64,000 nt of DNA from Myxococcota bacterium (GCA_030748735.1 JASMLK010000045.1:25628-89627); one strand, 5' to 3'; positions 27,032 through 35,879 are shown, counted from the stretch's first letter. Numbers and translations: made by a program. Notes: generated by a model not told the origin, from the sequence alone.

Positions 27032-28303
27032 CTAGACCTCGTCGGGGACGCCGTACTTGTCCTGATAGGCGCGGAAGAGCTTGCGTTCTTCGAGTTCTTC
27101 GACGCCCACCTGGTACTTGTGCGCACCAAATTTGTCCTTCGGCTTATTGGCGAGGTACTGCGTCATGCGGGTGCGTGCTTCGTCGCTGAGCTTCCAGTCG
27201 AAGTGGGCGTAGATTTTCTCCACGCAGGCCAGCGGATCGTCCATCAGGTCCTGGAAGCGCGAATCGCAGATGCGCGCTTCGGGGATCACGCCGCTTTCGC
27301 GTTGTGACATCACGTGCTCGAGCCGTGCGGAGGTCGCCTCACCCTTCATGATGTCCTCGAACGCGTCGGAATCGAAGGGCAGGTCACTGCGCATGTAGTA
27401 GAGGCAGCCCATCAGGCTGGTGGTCGACGCCATGCACTTGATCGGGTCGCGATGTGTCTGGATGATGCGTGCGTCGGGATAGGTTTCGAGCAGGATGTCG
27501 AGGTGGTTCTGATGGGCGGGCGCCTTCAAGAGCCAATAGCCGCGTGGGTTCTTCCACTGCAGAATCTTCAGGATCGTCTCGTGATCGCGATAGGCGGGGC
27601 GCATGTCCGCCGTGGCGTAGAGCCCGCCGTATTCGTGGGCCTGGCTGAGCGATGCGACGTGATCGCTGATGAAGCTGTTCGCCATGATGAGCCCGCATTC
27701 GGCCGGAATTCGACCGCCCATCTCGTGCATCGTGGCGAACTCGGGCACCACGCGATTCCACTGGGTGACGAGTTCGTGGGCCTGCTCGATGCGCGGGTCG
27801 GTCGCGTAGCCCTCGGCTGTCGGCGGCGGACAGGGGAAGAGCGCTTCCCAGGTTTCGGGGACGCCGCAAGCCGGGTCTCGTGACAGGACCTCGAACAGGA
27901 TCGAGGTGCCCGATCGCGGCAAGCCGACGATGAAGACCGGGTTCTCGATCTTCTCGTCGTGGATCTCCGGGTGCTGCTTCAGCAGTTCCGCGATCCGGAG
28001 CCGGTTCTCGAGCCAGATCAGCAGATCGCTGCGCATCATGAGCCGGCCCATCAGCGTGAGCTCGGCCGGGCCACTGATGTCGCGGCACAGGGTTTCGAAG
28101 GGCGCGCGCCAATGGTCTTCGCCGAAGTCCGAAAGCCCCGTCTTGCGCTTTGCGGTGTCGATCAGGTTGTCGGTGTCGAGCGGGACGACGGTCGAAAGGT
28201 CGAGGTGTTCGCCTTCGCGATTGAGCGCAGCGAGCCAGGCGGGGCGCTCGGGGGCTTGCCAGGAGGCCTGGCGATCGATGTCGGTAGGGGAGTTGTCGCC
28301 CAT
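27032..28303 (-). CDS. Sulfotransferase-family protein
   Basis: I chose the ATG at 28303 (MGDNSPTDIDRQ), which gives 423 residues; the open frame to 28528 overlaps the divergent gene. The PAPS-binding loop is NPVFIVGLPRSGTSILFEVL (122-141, with GLPRSGTS at 127-134), and the second nucleotide motif is ARIIQTHRDPIKCMAS. The family transfers sulfate to hydroxyls or amines of small molecules or lipids, though in many environmental bacteria the acceptor is unknown. It is the first gene of an operon with the SDR. Its promoter region is shared with the DUF1214-like gene and contains a palindrome. Confidence 0.88.
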   Translation of the reverse strand: MGDNSPTDIDRQASWQAPERPAWLAALNREGEHLDLSTVVPLDTDNLIDTAKRKTGLSDFGEDHWRAPFETLCRDISGPAELTLMGRLMMRSDLLIWLENRLRIAELLKQHPEIHDEKIENPVFIVGLPRSGTSILFEVLSRDPACGVPETWEALFPCPPPTAEGYATDPRIEQAHELVTQWNRVVPEFATMHEMGGRIPAECGLIMANSFISDHVASLSQAHEYGGLYATADMRPAYRDHETILKILQWKNPRGYWLLKAPAHQNHLDILLETYPDARIIQTHRDPIKCMASTTSLMGCLYYMRSDLPFDSDAFEDIMKGEATSARLEHVMSQRESGVIPEARICDSRFQDLMDDPLACVEKIYAHFDWKLSDEARTRMTQYLANKPKDKFGAHKYQVGVEELEERKLFRAYQDKYGVPDEV

Positions 28304-28352
28304 GGCTGCTTCCCGAATGGCGTGACGATGCGTTACAAGGAAAGGGGCTTCG

Positions 28353-28373
28353 TATAATACGTGACCGCTCACG
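28353..28373. promoter_or_regulatory. TATAAT box and adjacent palindrome in a divergent promoter region
   Basis: TATAAT lies at 28353-28358 and is followed at once by the palindrome CGTGA-CCGC-TCACG (28360-28373). The site sits between the sulfotransferase (start 28303, reverse) and the DUF1214-like gene (start 28401, forward). A regulator bound here could repress both directions. The -35 elements are weak, so which gene the TATAAT serves is undecided. Confidence 0.4.
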
Positions 28374-28400
28374 AATAACCGCAAACGCGAGGTGGCAAGG

Positions 28401-29588
28401 ATGTATGGCGACGGGCCCGACGACCAGGAGTTACGCGACGGCTGGCACGACTTCTGCGAGAAACTGAAGCAGGCTGGCGATGTGGTGTTTCGCGATACGG
28501 CGCCCAGCAACGCGGTGACGCGTGCCACCGGGATGCGTCAGCTCGCGCGCAACATCTCGCTCGCGCTGCAGCTCGAATTCGAGAATCGCGACCCCCGCTA
28601 TCCAGAAATCCTCCACTATTTCGACCCGTTGCGGAAGCAGGGCGGCGACAACACCGACGCCCTCTACGTGGGGGCACCCGTGAACGGGACCGACACGTAC
28701 AGGGTGAGCGGCTATCGCGGCACCGCGGCCTACTTCGCCGTCACCGTGCTCGAAGACGGAAACACGCCCTGGGGCGGCGCCGTCGTCGGCACCCTGATCG
28801 ACGACGATCTCCACGTCGAAGAAGACGGCAGCTTCGAACTCGTGATCAGTCCCAGAGAGCACCCCGGCAATTGGATCCGCTCGAGCCCCGGGACCTACCG
28901 GCTCACGTTCCGTCAGTTCTTTGCAGACTGGGAAAGCGAAGACCCCATGGTCGCGGTGATCGAACGCGAGGGCGCCTTCGAAGCCCCCGCACCCCTCACC
29001 GCGCAGGCCCTCGGCGACGGGCTGCGGCGGGCGGCCGATTGGATCGACACCTCCGTCACCTATTGGGCGGATATGTTGGACAAGTGGCAAGCGCAGCCGG
29101 GTGAGTTCGTCGCCTACGGTGAGTTCGAAGACAACGCGATCGACTTCACGCCGGGCGGTGCACCGCTGATCGCCTGGTGGGACGTGCCTCGTGACGAAGT
29201 CATGCTGATTCGCGTGACACCGCCGAAGGCATCCTACTGGGCGGTCGAGTTCGGAAGCTATTGGTGGGAATCGATGGACTACCGCCGAAGGCTCTGCAGC
29301 TTGAATCATCACCACGGTGTACTCGAAGAAGACGGTTCGCTCCTCATGGTGATCGCACACGAGGACCCCGGGCTTCCCAACTGGCTCGACCCGAGTGGCC
29401 ACGAGCAGGGCTATGTGACGGTGCGCTGGATCAAGGCGGACGGTTACCCGCGTCCCGTGGCTGAGCGTGTGCCGATCGAAGAACTCGAATCGCACCTGCC
29501 TCCCGACGTTCGGCGCATCACGGAGGCCGAACGGGAAGCGCAGTTGCGGGCGCGCCGGCGCGGGGTCATCAAGCGCTTCGGGACCTGA
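28401..29588 (+). CDS. DUF1214-domain protein
   Basis: The start is the ATG at 28401, with GAGG about 8 bases upstream; a GTG at 28392 is the alternative. The 395-residue soluble protein has the C-terminal pattern of DUF1214 proteins: IAWWDVPRDEVMLIRVTPPK, YWAVEFGSYWW, VMVIAHEDPG-type strands and GYVTVRWIKADGYPRP. No signal peptide is visible. Such proteins occur near CoA-ligase, sulfotransferase and LLM genes in degraders of hydrophobic compounds, but their function is unknown. It diverges from the sulfotransferase-SDR operon. Confidence 0.75.
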   Translation: MYGDGPDDQELRDGWHDFCEKLKQAGDVVFRDTAPSNAVTRATGMRQLARNISLALQLEFENRDPRYPEILHYFDPLRKQGGDNTDALYVGAPVNGTDTYRVSGYRGTAAYFAVTVLEDGNTPWGGAVVGTLIDDDLHVEEDGSFELVISPREHPGNWIRSSPGTYRLTFRQFFADWESEDPMVAVIEREGAFEAPAPLTAQALGDGLRRAADWIDTSVTYWADMLDKWQAQPGEFVAYGEFEDNAIDFTPGGAPLIAWWDVPRDEVMLIRVTPPKASYWAVEFGSYWWESMDYRRRLCSLNHHHGVLEEDGSLLMVIAHEDPGLPNWLDPSGHEQGYVTVRWIKADGYPRPVAERVPIEELESHLPPDVRRITEAEREAQLRARRRGVIKRFGT

Positions 29589-29708
29589 AGCGGGCCACGC
29601 GCTCACTCCGCCCGACTCGGATCACGTTCGAGGGCCCCGGTTGCGTCTTCGCGCCCGCGGTGGTTTCGTTGCCTGCCTGCAGCTTTCCTAGCGCCCTGAG
29701 GTCCAGCC

Positions 29709-30317
29709 ATGTCCCGCATCGAGTTCTTCTACGACTACGGAAGCCCGTTCAGCTTCCTCGCCAACGAGATCATTCCCGGAATCGCGCAGCGCCACCGGGC
29801 CGAACTCGTCTACCGACCGATGTTGTTGGGCGGGGTCTTCAAGGCGACCGGCAACCAGTCCCCCGCGATGGAGCCCATCGAGGCGAAGCGAAACTACGGT
29901 GGCCGCGTGATGCAACGCACTGCGGCGATCAACGGGATCGAGATCAGCTTCAACCCGCACTTTCCCATCAACACCATCGGCGTGATGCGGCTCGCGGTTG
30001 CGGCACAGCGCGAAGGGGTGTTCGACGCTTATCACGCGGCGCTCTATCCGGCCTTCTGGCAGCAGGGGCTCGACCTTGGCAAGCCGGAAGTGCAGGCCGA
30101 CGTGATGGCGCGCGCCGGCCTCGACGCCGAAAAGCTCCTGGCCCGCGCCGGTGACGACGACGTCAAGGCGGCACTGCGCGCCACGACCGAAGAAGCCGTC
30201 GAACGCGGCGCTTTCGGCGCGCCGACCTTCTTCGTCGGTGACGAGCTGTTCTTCGGCGTCGACCATCTGCCCCACTTGATCGCTCACCTCGAAAGCCTGC
30301 AGGGCGAAACGCAATGA
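29709..30317 (+). CDS. DsbA-family 2-hydroxychromene-2-carboxylate isomerase-like protein
   Basis: The 202-residue protein begins MSRIEFFYDYGSPFSFLA, with Ser12 at the position of the glutathione-activating serine of HCCA isomerases in place of a CxxC pair. It ends with the cis-Pro segment GAFGAPTFFVGDELFFG. Kappa-class GST and HCCA-isomerase relatives use glutathione to isomerise aromatic side chains. GAGG precedes the ATG. The stop overlaps the next start in ATGA, so translation is coupled to the LLM oxidoreductase at 30314. Confidence 0.88.
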   Translation: MSRIEFFYDYGSPFSFLANEIIPGIAQRHRAELVYRPMLLGGVFKATGNQSPAMEPIEAKRNYGGRVMQRTAAINGIEISFNPHFPINTIGVMRLAVAAQREGVFDAYHAALYPAFWQQGLDLGKPEVQADVMARAGLDAEKLLARAGDDDVKAALRATTEEAVERGAFGAPTFFVGDELFFGVDHLPHLIAHLESLQGETQ

Positions 30318-31357
30318 AGGTCGCCGTCGGTCTGGGCAGTGCCTATTCGGGAAAGAAACGCGACTTCGACAAGGTCGTGTCGTTTGCGGTCGAAGTCGAA
30401 AAGGTCGGCGTCGATCAAGGCTGGACCGCCGAGGCGTGGGGCTACGACGCCGTTTCGACTCTCGCGTTCATCGCGGCCCGCACCGAGACGCTCGAGCTCG
30501 GCACGGGCATCATGCAGATCAGCGCGCGCACACCCAGCATGACGGCGATGACCGCCATGACGCTGGCGACGATTTCGGGCGATCGCTTCATGCTCGGTCT
30601 CGGCGCATCCGGCCCGCAGGTGGTGGAAGGACTGCAGGGGCAGCCGTTCGCCAAGCCCCTCGGTCGCATGCGCGAGACCCTCGAAATCCTGCGTCAGGCT
30701 TTCAGCGGCGAGAAGCTCGCCTACCAGGGCGAACACTTCGTGCTGCCGCGACCCGGTGGCGAAGGCAAGGCGCTACGTCTCTCGCAGCCTCCAAACCCCG
30801 ACCTGCCGATCTACCTCGCGACGCTTTCGCCCAGGGGTCTCGAACTCACGGGGGAGTACGCGAATGGATGGCTCGGCGCGTCGTTCACTCCCGAAGCCTC
30901 GGAAGCCCATCTCGCCTACCTGCGACGCGGTACCGAAAAGGCCGGGCGCTCCCTTTCGGACATCACCCTCTGCGTGGGCGGCGCGATCGCGTTCACCGAC
31001 GACCCCGAGCCCTTGATCCAACGGATGAAGCCCAACATGGCGTTCCAACTCGGCGCCATGGGCTCGGCCAGGACCAACTTCTACAACGACGCCTACAAGC
31101 GCAGCGGTTTCGAAGATGCGTCGATCGAAGTGCAACGGTTGTGGATCGAAGGCCGTCGCGATGAAGCCGCCGCGCGAGTGCCCGACGAGATGATTGAGCG
31201 CACCACCTTCTTCGGCAACGAAGCACAGATCGCCGAACGCATGAAGAAGTACCGCGAAGTCGGGATCGAAGTCCTCCGCCTCGAACCGATTGCCGAAGAG
31301 CCGAGCGACCGGCTCGACGTATTGGGGCGAGCGGTCGAGCTGGCGCGATCGATCTAG
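30314..31357 (+). CDS. LLM-class F420/flavin-dependent oxidoreductase
   Basis: The 347-residue protein begins MKVAVGLGSAYSGKKRDFDK and carries WTAEAWGYDAVSTLAFIAA, LELGTGIMQISARTPSM and GDRFMLGLGASGPQVVEGLQ, all typical of the F420-dependent LLM subgroup. It is translationally coupled (ATGA) to the HCCA-isomerase-like gene. The two may form a small pathway for an aromatic or terpenoid compound (inference). It converges on the GH4 gene after about 45 bases. Confidence 0.9.
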   Translation: MKVAVGLGSAYSGKKRDFDKVVSFAVEVEKVGVDQGWTAEAWGYDAVSTLAFIAARTETLELGTGIMQISARTPSMTAMTAMTLATISGDRFMLGLGASGPQVVEGLQGQPFAKPLGRMRETLEILRQAFSGEKLAYQGEHFVLPRPGGEGKALRLSQPPNPDLPIYLATLSPRGLELTGEYANGWLGASFTPEASEAHLAYLRRGTEKAGRSLSDITLCVGGAIAFTDDPEPLIQRMKPNMAFQLGAMGSARTNFYNDAYKRSGFEDASIEVQRLWIEGRRDEAAARVPDEMIERTTFFGNEAQIAERMKKYREVGIEVLRLEPIAEEPSDRLDVLGRAVELARSI

Positions 31358-31402
31358 CGCAGCCGTCCGAGCATCAGATTCGCGCCATCGTTCGGCTCCG
31401 CC

Positions 31403-32746
31403 TCAGCTGAGATAGCCGAGGTAGTCCGACTGCAGCTCCACCATGGCTTCGATCAACGGTTCGACGGCGCCTGCGCGGTCGACCACAGGATCGACGAGCA
31501 GCGCCTGCGCTGCTAGGTCCTTCGACCCTTCGATGACCGCTTGCGCCGTGAGATCATGCACCGCTACCTGGTTGGTGAGCAGCCCTGCGAAGCCGCGCGG
31601 CATGGCGTCGAGGCGAATGCCGTTGACGCCTTTGCCGTCGATCCATCCGGGCACTTCGACGACGATCCAGTCGGGCAGGGCTTCGATGAGCCCCGCATTC
31701 GGCACGTTGACCGCGGCTTCTTCGTAGCGTTCGTCGTTCACGATGCCGCTTGCAATTTCGACGAAGCGCTCGCTTCGAGTCGTCTTGATCTCCGGATTGC
31801 CGCGCAACGTCCACTTCTTGTAGTAGGTGTAGAACTCGTGCACGGCGCGCTGGTCCGCAGCGTCGGTTCCCCACTGCAGGTATTCGCCGATGTGGCTGTC
31901 CGTCGTAATGGGCAGGCAGTGGAACTTCTCGAGCAGTACGCGGAAGGCTCCACGCTCGGCCCATGGGTTGTTGGGCGTCGGCGGGCTGAGTCCTTCACCT
32001 TCGCCGGCCTGTACCGCCACGATGTGCTTCAGGATCGTCCCGTAGTCCGGGAGGTTCTCGAAGTAGGCGGGCGCGTTGGCGAGCACCTTCGGGTACGCGT
32101 CTTCGCCGCTGTCCCGATAGCGCGCTTCGACGAGCACGCTGAAGTGATTGAGCCCGCCCGCGCGAAACTCGATGTTCTCGATCGGCGTGTCGAGCAAAGC
32201 CGGAAGGTGTTGGTAGAGCGACGCGATCTCGTGACACAAGCCCACGAACTCGAGTTCGGGATGTGCGCGGTGCACCGTCGTGCAGATGCGGCTCATCGGA
32301 TTGCTGTAGTTGAACACCCAGGCGTCGGGGCAGATCTTCGCGATGTCGTCGCAGATCTCGATGATCGGCGGGATCACCCGAAGACAGTGGAACAAGCCAC
32401 CCGGGCCCCCGTTCTCGCCGAAGACCTGCCGGAAGCCGAACTCGCGTGGGATGCGCTGGTCGAGTTCCCACAAGGCGAAGCGATCCCCGACTTCGATCGC
32501 GATCACGACGAAGTTGGCCCCCGCGAGCGCTTCCGGACGCGAAAGGGTCGCCTCGATCTCGACCTTCACGTCATTGGCCGCAACGTGTTCTCGAGCGGCG
32601 TCGTGCACCCGTTTCAGTGCGGCTTCGTTGATGTCGTGAAGCACGACGGTTGCACCCGCGAGCGCCTCACTCTGGAAGATGTCTCCCAGCATGTCGAAGC
32701 CGAACTGCGCGCTGCCCGCGCCGATCAACACGATTCGCTGTCCCAT
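31403..32746 (-). CDS. Glycoside hydrolase family 4 (NAD- and metal-dependent)
   Basis: The 447-residue protein has the GH4 dinucleotide-binding N-terminus (IVLIGAGSAQF), a NYSNPMSRICTTVHR segment, the metal-binding Cys/His region GLCHEIASLYQHLP and GLNHFSVL with the second His. GH4 enzymes cleave alpha- or beta-glycosides by an oxidation-elimination mechanism using NAD+ and Mn2+. The specificity (galactosidase, glucosidase or glucuronidase) cannot be read with confidence. AAGGAG precedes the ATG at 32746. It sits 48 bases downstream of an MDR oxidoreductase on the same strand. Confidence 0.9.
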   Translation of the reverse strand: MGQRIVLIGAGSAQFGFDMLGDIFQSEALAGATVVLHDINEAALKRVHDAAREHVAANDVKVEIEATLSRPEALAGANFVVIAIEVGDRFALWELDQRIPREFGFRQVFGENGGPGGLFHCLRVIPPIIEICDDIAKICPDAWVFNYSNPMSRICTTVHRAHPELEFVGLCHEIASLYQHLPALLDTPIENIEFRAGGLNHFSVLVEARYRDSGEDAYPKVLANAPAYFENLPDYGTILKHIVAVQAGEGEGLSPPTPNNPWAERGAFRVLLEKFHCLPITTDSHIGEYLQWGTDAADQRAVHEFYTYYKKWTLRGNPEIKTTRSERFVEIASGIVNDERYEEAAVNVPNAGLIEALPDWIVVEVPGWIDGKGVNGIRLDAMPRGFAGLLTNQVAVHDLTAQAVIEGSKDLAAQALLVDPVVDRAGAVEPLIEAMVELQSDYLGYLS

Positions 32747-32794
32747 GCTCCGGTCTCCTTGCGCGCTCCCGAGAGGATGGCCTGCGATACCTCG

Positions 32795-33874
32795 TCAATC
32801 TAGCCCCGTCGTTACGACGGTGCGACCCGTCGTCTTGCGATCTCGCATGGCTTCGAGACAGGCGGGCAGGGCTTCGAAGTCCGCAACGGTTCCGATCACG
32901 GGGCGAACGCGCTTGCTGAGCACGCGCTCGACGATCTCGCGTTGCACCTCGATACCGCGCTCACCCGGCACGAAGTTCCAGCCCATCGCCTTCTTCATCA
33001 TGGGGCCCATGGCGGCATCCGCGTATGCCAGGAGCACGCCGCACAGATGCAGGTTCCCAGTCGCAACGCGTCGCGGCACGATGAACTTCTCGTCGGCCAC
33101 CGACTTGTCGGACGCGAATCCCATCATGAGGTAGCGGCCATTGTAGGCCGTGCAGTGGAGCGACTTCTCCATCACGGCTTCACCCACGTTGTCGAAGACG
33201 ACGTCGACACCGCGGTTGCCCGTCGCTTCGAGCACCACCTCGCAGAAGTCTTCGCTGCTCGTGTCGATCACGTGGTCGGCACCGAGTTCGCGGCAGAGTT
33301 CGACCTTGTTACTCGATCCCACCGCCGCGAAGACGGTCGCCCCCTTGTCCTTGGCGAGTTGGATCGCAGCGCTTCCAGAGCCCCCGGCTGCGGCGTGGAT
33401 GAGCACGCTTTCGCCGGCCTCGAGTCCGCCCCGGTCGAACAAGCCCAGCCAGGCGAGATGAAACGGAAAGTAGATCGCAGCCGCGTCGGGCAGCGGGATT
33501 TCGGCGGGGACGTCGAAGGCCGACACGGCCGGACAGATGGCGTATTGCGCAAAGCCGCCAACCGCCTGCTTCGGCATCGCGGCAACCCGCCGGCCAACCG
33601 CCTGTTCGAAGCCGTCTCCGGCTGCAACGACGGTCCCCATCACTTCCATGCCGGGCGTGCTCGGTAACTCGGGACGCACCATCATGTTGCGGCCGTTCAC
33701 GCGCTCCATGTCGTTCAGGTTGAGCGGGATTGCGGCCACGCGCACGAGCAGTTCGCCGGGCCCGGGTTCGGGCACCGCAATGGATTCGAGCTGAAGAACC
33801 TGCGTCGGATCTACCCCGTATTCGTGAACGCGAAACGCACGCATGGTGTCGGGGACGAGATGGTCTTGGTTCAT
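32795..33874 (-). CDS. MDR-superfamily NADPH:quinone reductase-like oxidoreductase
   Basis: The 359-residue protein has the GroES-like N-terminal domain (VPEPGPGELLVRVAAIPLN) and a Rossmann segment VLIHAAAGGSGSAAIQLA. It lacks the Cys/His ligands of zinc alcohol dehydrogenases, so it belongs to the zinc-free quinone-oxidoreductase group. The sequence around its start is unusual: the ribosome binding site and spacer are tandemly duplicated (see 33873-33906). It is upstream of the GH4 gene and probably co-transcribed. The substrate is unknown. Confidence 0.9.
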   Translation of the reverse strand: MNQDHLVPDTMRAFRVHEYGVDPTQVLQLESIAVPEPGPGELLVRVAAIPLNLNDMERVNGRNMMVRPELPSTPGMEVMGTVVAAGDGFEQAVGRRVAAMPKQAVGGFAQYAICPAVSAFDVPAEIPLPDAAAIYFPFHLAWLGLFDRGGLEAGESVLIHAAAGGSGSAAIQLAKDKGATVFAAVGSSNKVELCRELGADHVIDTSSEDFCEVVLEATGNRGVDVVFDNVGEAVMEKSLHCTAYNGRYLMMGFASDKSVADEKFIVPRRVATGNLHLCGVLLAYADAAMGPMMKKAMGWNFVPGERGIEVQREIVERVLSKRVRPVIGTVADFEALPACLEAMRDRKTTGRTVVTTGLD

Positions 33875-33906
33875 GGTGCTGAACTCCTGATGGTGCTGAA
33901 CTCCTG
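33873..33906 (-). repeat. 17-bp tandem duplication covering a ribosome binding site
   Basis: The unit ATGGTGCTGAACTCCTG occurs twice in direct succession (33873-33889 and 33890-33906). Read on the coding (reverse) strand each copy supplies CAGGAG plus the spacer. Only the copy next to the ATG at 33874 leads to a start codon; after the other copy the corresponding triplet is ATC. It looks like a slippage duplication of a translation initiation region. Confidence 0.8.
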
Positions 33907-33934
33907 GACGGTCGTTGAAGGTTGGTGACGCCGG

Positions 33935-33995
33935 CTAGCCCGCATGATTCATGAACATCCTACTGCGACGGATGTTCATGAATCATCCGGGCTAG
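33935..33995. repeat. Perfectly folded palindromic repeat element, copy 1 (short form)
   Basis: The arms 33935-33960 and 33970-33995 are 26 bases each and complementary with a single mismatch. They are separated by the 9-base centre TACTGCGAC. The outer end CTAGCCCG/CGGGCTAG includes, at 33992-33994, the stop codon of the outer-membrane gene on the reverse strand. A related sequence with the same centre begins at 63837. It could act as a bidirectional transcription terminator, but its recurrence suggests a mobile palindrome. Confidence 0.8.
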
Positions 33996-35314
33996 AGGTT
34001 CAGGCGCACGCGGGCGGATAGGAGATACGAGAGCTCTCCCGCTTCGGGTTCGAATGCGGCCCCCGGCCGAAACAGGGCGCCGATGAGTTTGAACTCGACC
34101 CGCTCCCACTCCTCGATTCCGACGATCACGTCCCACTCTTCGCCGAGGCTACGGTTTACACCGTCTGGGTCACGATTGATATCCGTGTCGCGAAGGAATG
34201 GTGCCGCTTCGTTCTGTCGGTATCGGTGATACATGAAGTCGAAGGAACTCTTTCGTAGGAAGCGGAAACCGAAGCCCAGCGACCAGATCGATAGATTCGA
34301 GAGTTCGGGGTCGAGGAGTTCGCCGTAGTAACCGAGACTGACCACGCCGTCTAGCCGTTCGCTGTTGTCTTGAAGACCGGTCTGTCGGAAACCCGTATCG
34401 TGTTCTTCGGTCATCTCGGGGTCGCCCGAGCCCGTAGCGAAGTTGAACGAGATGTAGGGCGTTGCCGGTAGGTCGAACCGGAAGGCACCACCGACTTCGA
34501 GCCCCCACCCGGACACGTCGTGTCGATCGACCGAGCCGACCCTGCGGCTACCGGTGGGCCCCGAGTAGTCCGTATAGCGCTCGCGGCCGAAGACCCCCGC
34601 AGTCTGCAGCCAGTATCGAACGCGTCCGTACCGCGGAATCGCGTGTCGGCCGGAAAGGGTGCCCCCCAGCCAGGTGAGGGTTGCGTCGCTGTCATCTTCG
34701 AGGTTCACGATGGGAGGTGGATCAGGACAGCCACTCCGATAAAACTCGTGGCCCGACGGGGGAAGATTCGGCGGGATGTCCTCTTCGGGAAGGCAGGGAA
34801 GTGTCGGGTGGGGTTCATTGATCACCAGGGGTTGGTGACTCGAGCGATCGTGCTGATGCAGTGCAAAGAGCGCCACTTCGTGATCTCGCCACCAGCGCCA
34901 GCGCGCGGAACCAAGGACGAATAGGACGTCCTCGAGTTCGGGATCGATCTCGCCCTGGTTCAGGACCACGGGTAGGAGTTCCTCGGCGACGCCGAGATCC
35001 GCGTGGAAACGGTCCAGGTCGAAGCGCAGGCGAACCGAATCGAGATCCTCTTCCCACCACCACTCGCGATCGTCGAAGTAGCGCTGACGCCCCACCTGTA
35101 GCGCGAAAGGCGAATCGAACAGATCGTCCACGTAGAGCCAGAATTCGCCCCGCTCGAAAAGCCACTCGTTCGGTTCATTGCTGTTTCGTGCCCAGACGAC
35201 GTCTCGTCGGGCCGCCTTCAACTCGGTGTACACGGCGATGTCGGATGTCGCGGGATAGAAGAGATCGAGTTGCCACGTGTGGTTGACACGCGACTGGTCA
35301 TCTCTCGGCGCCAA
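33992..35314 (-). CDS. Outer-membrane beta-barrel of the alginate-export type, apparently lacking its signal peptide
   Basis: The 440-residue frame is a beta-barrel of the alginate-export (AlgE-like) family. It has alternating aromatic strands, LAPRDDQSRVNH at the N-terminus, LQVGRQRYFDDREWWW near 73, many paired strands, YGELLDPELSNLSI, and a last strand ending in Leu. The only start codon in the frame is a TTG at 35314. The residues before it are an acidic linker that runs back, in the same frame, to the TGA ending the hemerythrin gene, with no ATG or GTG and no signal peptide. A barrel protein needs a Sec signal, so the gene may be 5'-truncated or expressed oddly. Its stop codon is part of the palindromic repeat. 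Confidence 0.7.
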   Translation of the reverse strand: MAPRDDQSRVNHTWQLDLFYPATSDIAVYTELKAARRDVVWARNSNEPNEWLFERGEFWLYVDDLFDSPFALQVGRQRYFDDREWWWEEDLDSVRLRFDLDRFHADLGVAEELLPVVLNQGEIDPELEDVLFVLGSARWRWWRDHEVALFALHQHDRSSHQPLVINEPHPTLPCLPEEDIPPNLPPSGHEFYRSGCPDPPPIVNLEDDSDATLTWLGGTLSGRHAIPRYGRVRYWLQTAGVFGRERYTDYSGPTGSRRVGSVDRHDVSGWGLEVGGAFRFDLPATPYISFNFATGSGDPEMTEEHDTGFRQTGLQDNSERLDGVVSLGYYGELLDPELSNLSIWSLGFGFRFLRKSSFDFMYHRYRQNEAAPFLRDTDINRDPDGVNRSLGEEWDVIVGIEEWERVEFKLIGALFRPGAAFEPEAGELSYLLSARVRLNL

Positions 35315-35380
35315 TCCGCGGGCTTCGTCCTCGAGTTCGTCTTCGTCCAGGTCGTCGTCGGTCTTTCGCGTAAGTCCTGG

Positions 35381-35845
35381 TCAGGTTTCGAGCTTGCTGT
35401 CGAGGCGAGCCAGGATCTCTTCCTCTACCTGCTCGTGGGCCCGGAGCGATGCATCGAGGTTTCGAAGAGACCTGGTGGCGCCTTCGATGTCTTCGTGAGC
35501 GAGGTGATCTGCGACCTGCCGCAGTTGGTCGGTGAAGGCCGAATGGTCGACGCTGAGTGCTTCGAGTGATGCTTTGAGGTCTGGGCTGAGGGCACCGATC
35601 GCCGGGAAGTAGAGCCGGTCTTCTTGTTCGATGTGAGATTCGAGATCCAATGCGAACTGCTCGAATGGTTCCCACAGACCGCGTACCGTGGCCCCGCTCT
35701 TCGAGAACGTGCGGATGAGTGCGTCGAGAAGATCTTCGAGGTGACTGTGTTCGCGAGTGATCCGATGCTTCACGTCCATCTTCCTCCGGCGCACGACTCG
35801 GCTGGGTTTTTGCGGCGCCTGTTCGCGTGTTGACATCACAGGCAT
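35381..35845 (-). CDS. Hemerythrin HHE-domain protein
   Basis: The 154-residue protein has a HHE four-helix pattern: REHSHLEDLL, LESHIEQEDRLYFPAI, SVDHSAFTDQL and LRAHEQVEEEIL give the His/Glu ligands for a di-iron site. AGGG precedes the ATG at 35845. Such proteins bind O2 or NO or store iron. It is divergent from the molybdenum alpha subunit at 35980, and the two promoters share a region with two palindromes, so an oxygen- or redox-related role beside the molybdenum enzymes is plausible. The stop TGA is followed, in the same frame, by the outer-membrane protein frame. Confidence 0.88.
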   Translation of the reverse strand: MPVMSTREQAPQKPSRVVRRRKMDVKHRITREHSHLEDLLDALIRTFSKSGATVRGLWEPFEQFALDLESHIEQEDRLYFPAIGALSPDLKASLEALSVDHSAFTDQLRQVADHLAHEDIEGATRSLRNLDASLRAHEQVEEEILARLDSKLET

Positions 35846-35879
35846 TCATACCCTGGTGACGTTGGCCTGTTACGACATA

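Noticed and set aside
27028..27034. TAGCCCG (reverse strand) at the stop codon of the sulfotransferase gene
   Set aside because: The match to the repeat stops after seven bases, so I do not count it as a third copy, although it also begins at a stop codon.
31541..32803. 420-codon forward frame antisense to the GH4 gene
   Set aside because: GH4 motifs on the reverse strand are unambiguous, so this is a shadow.
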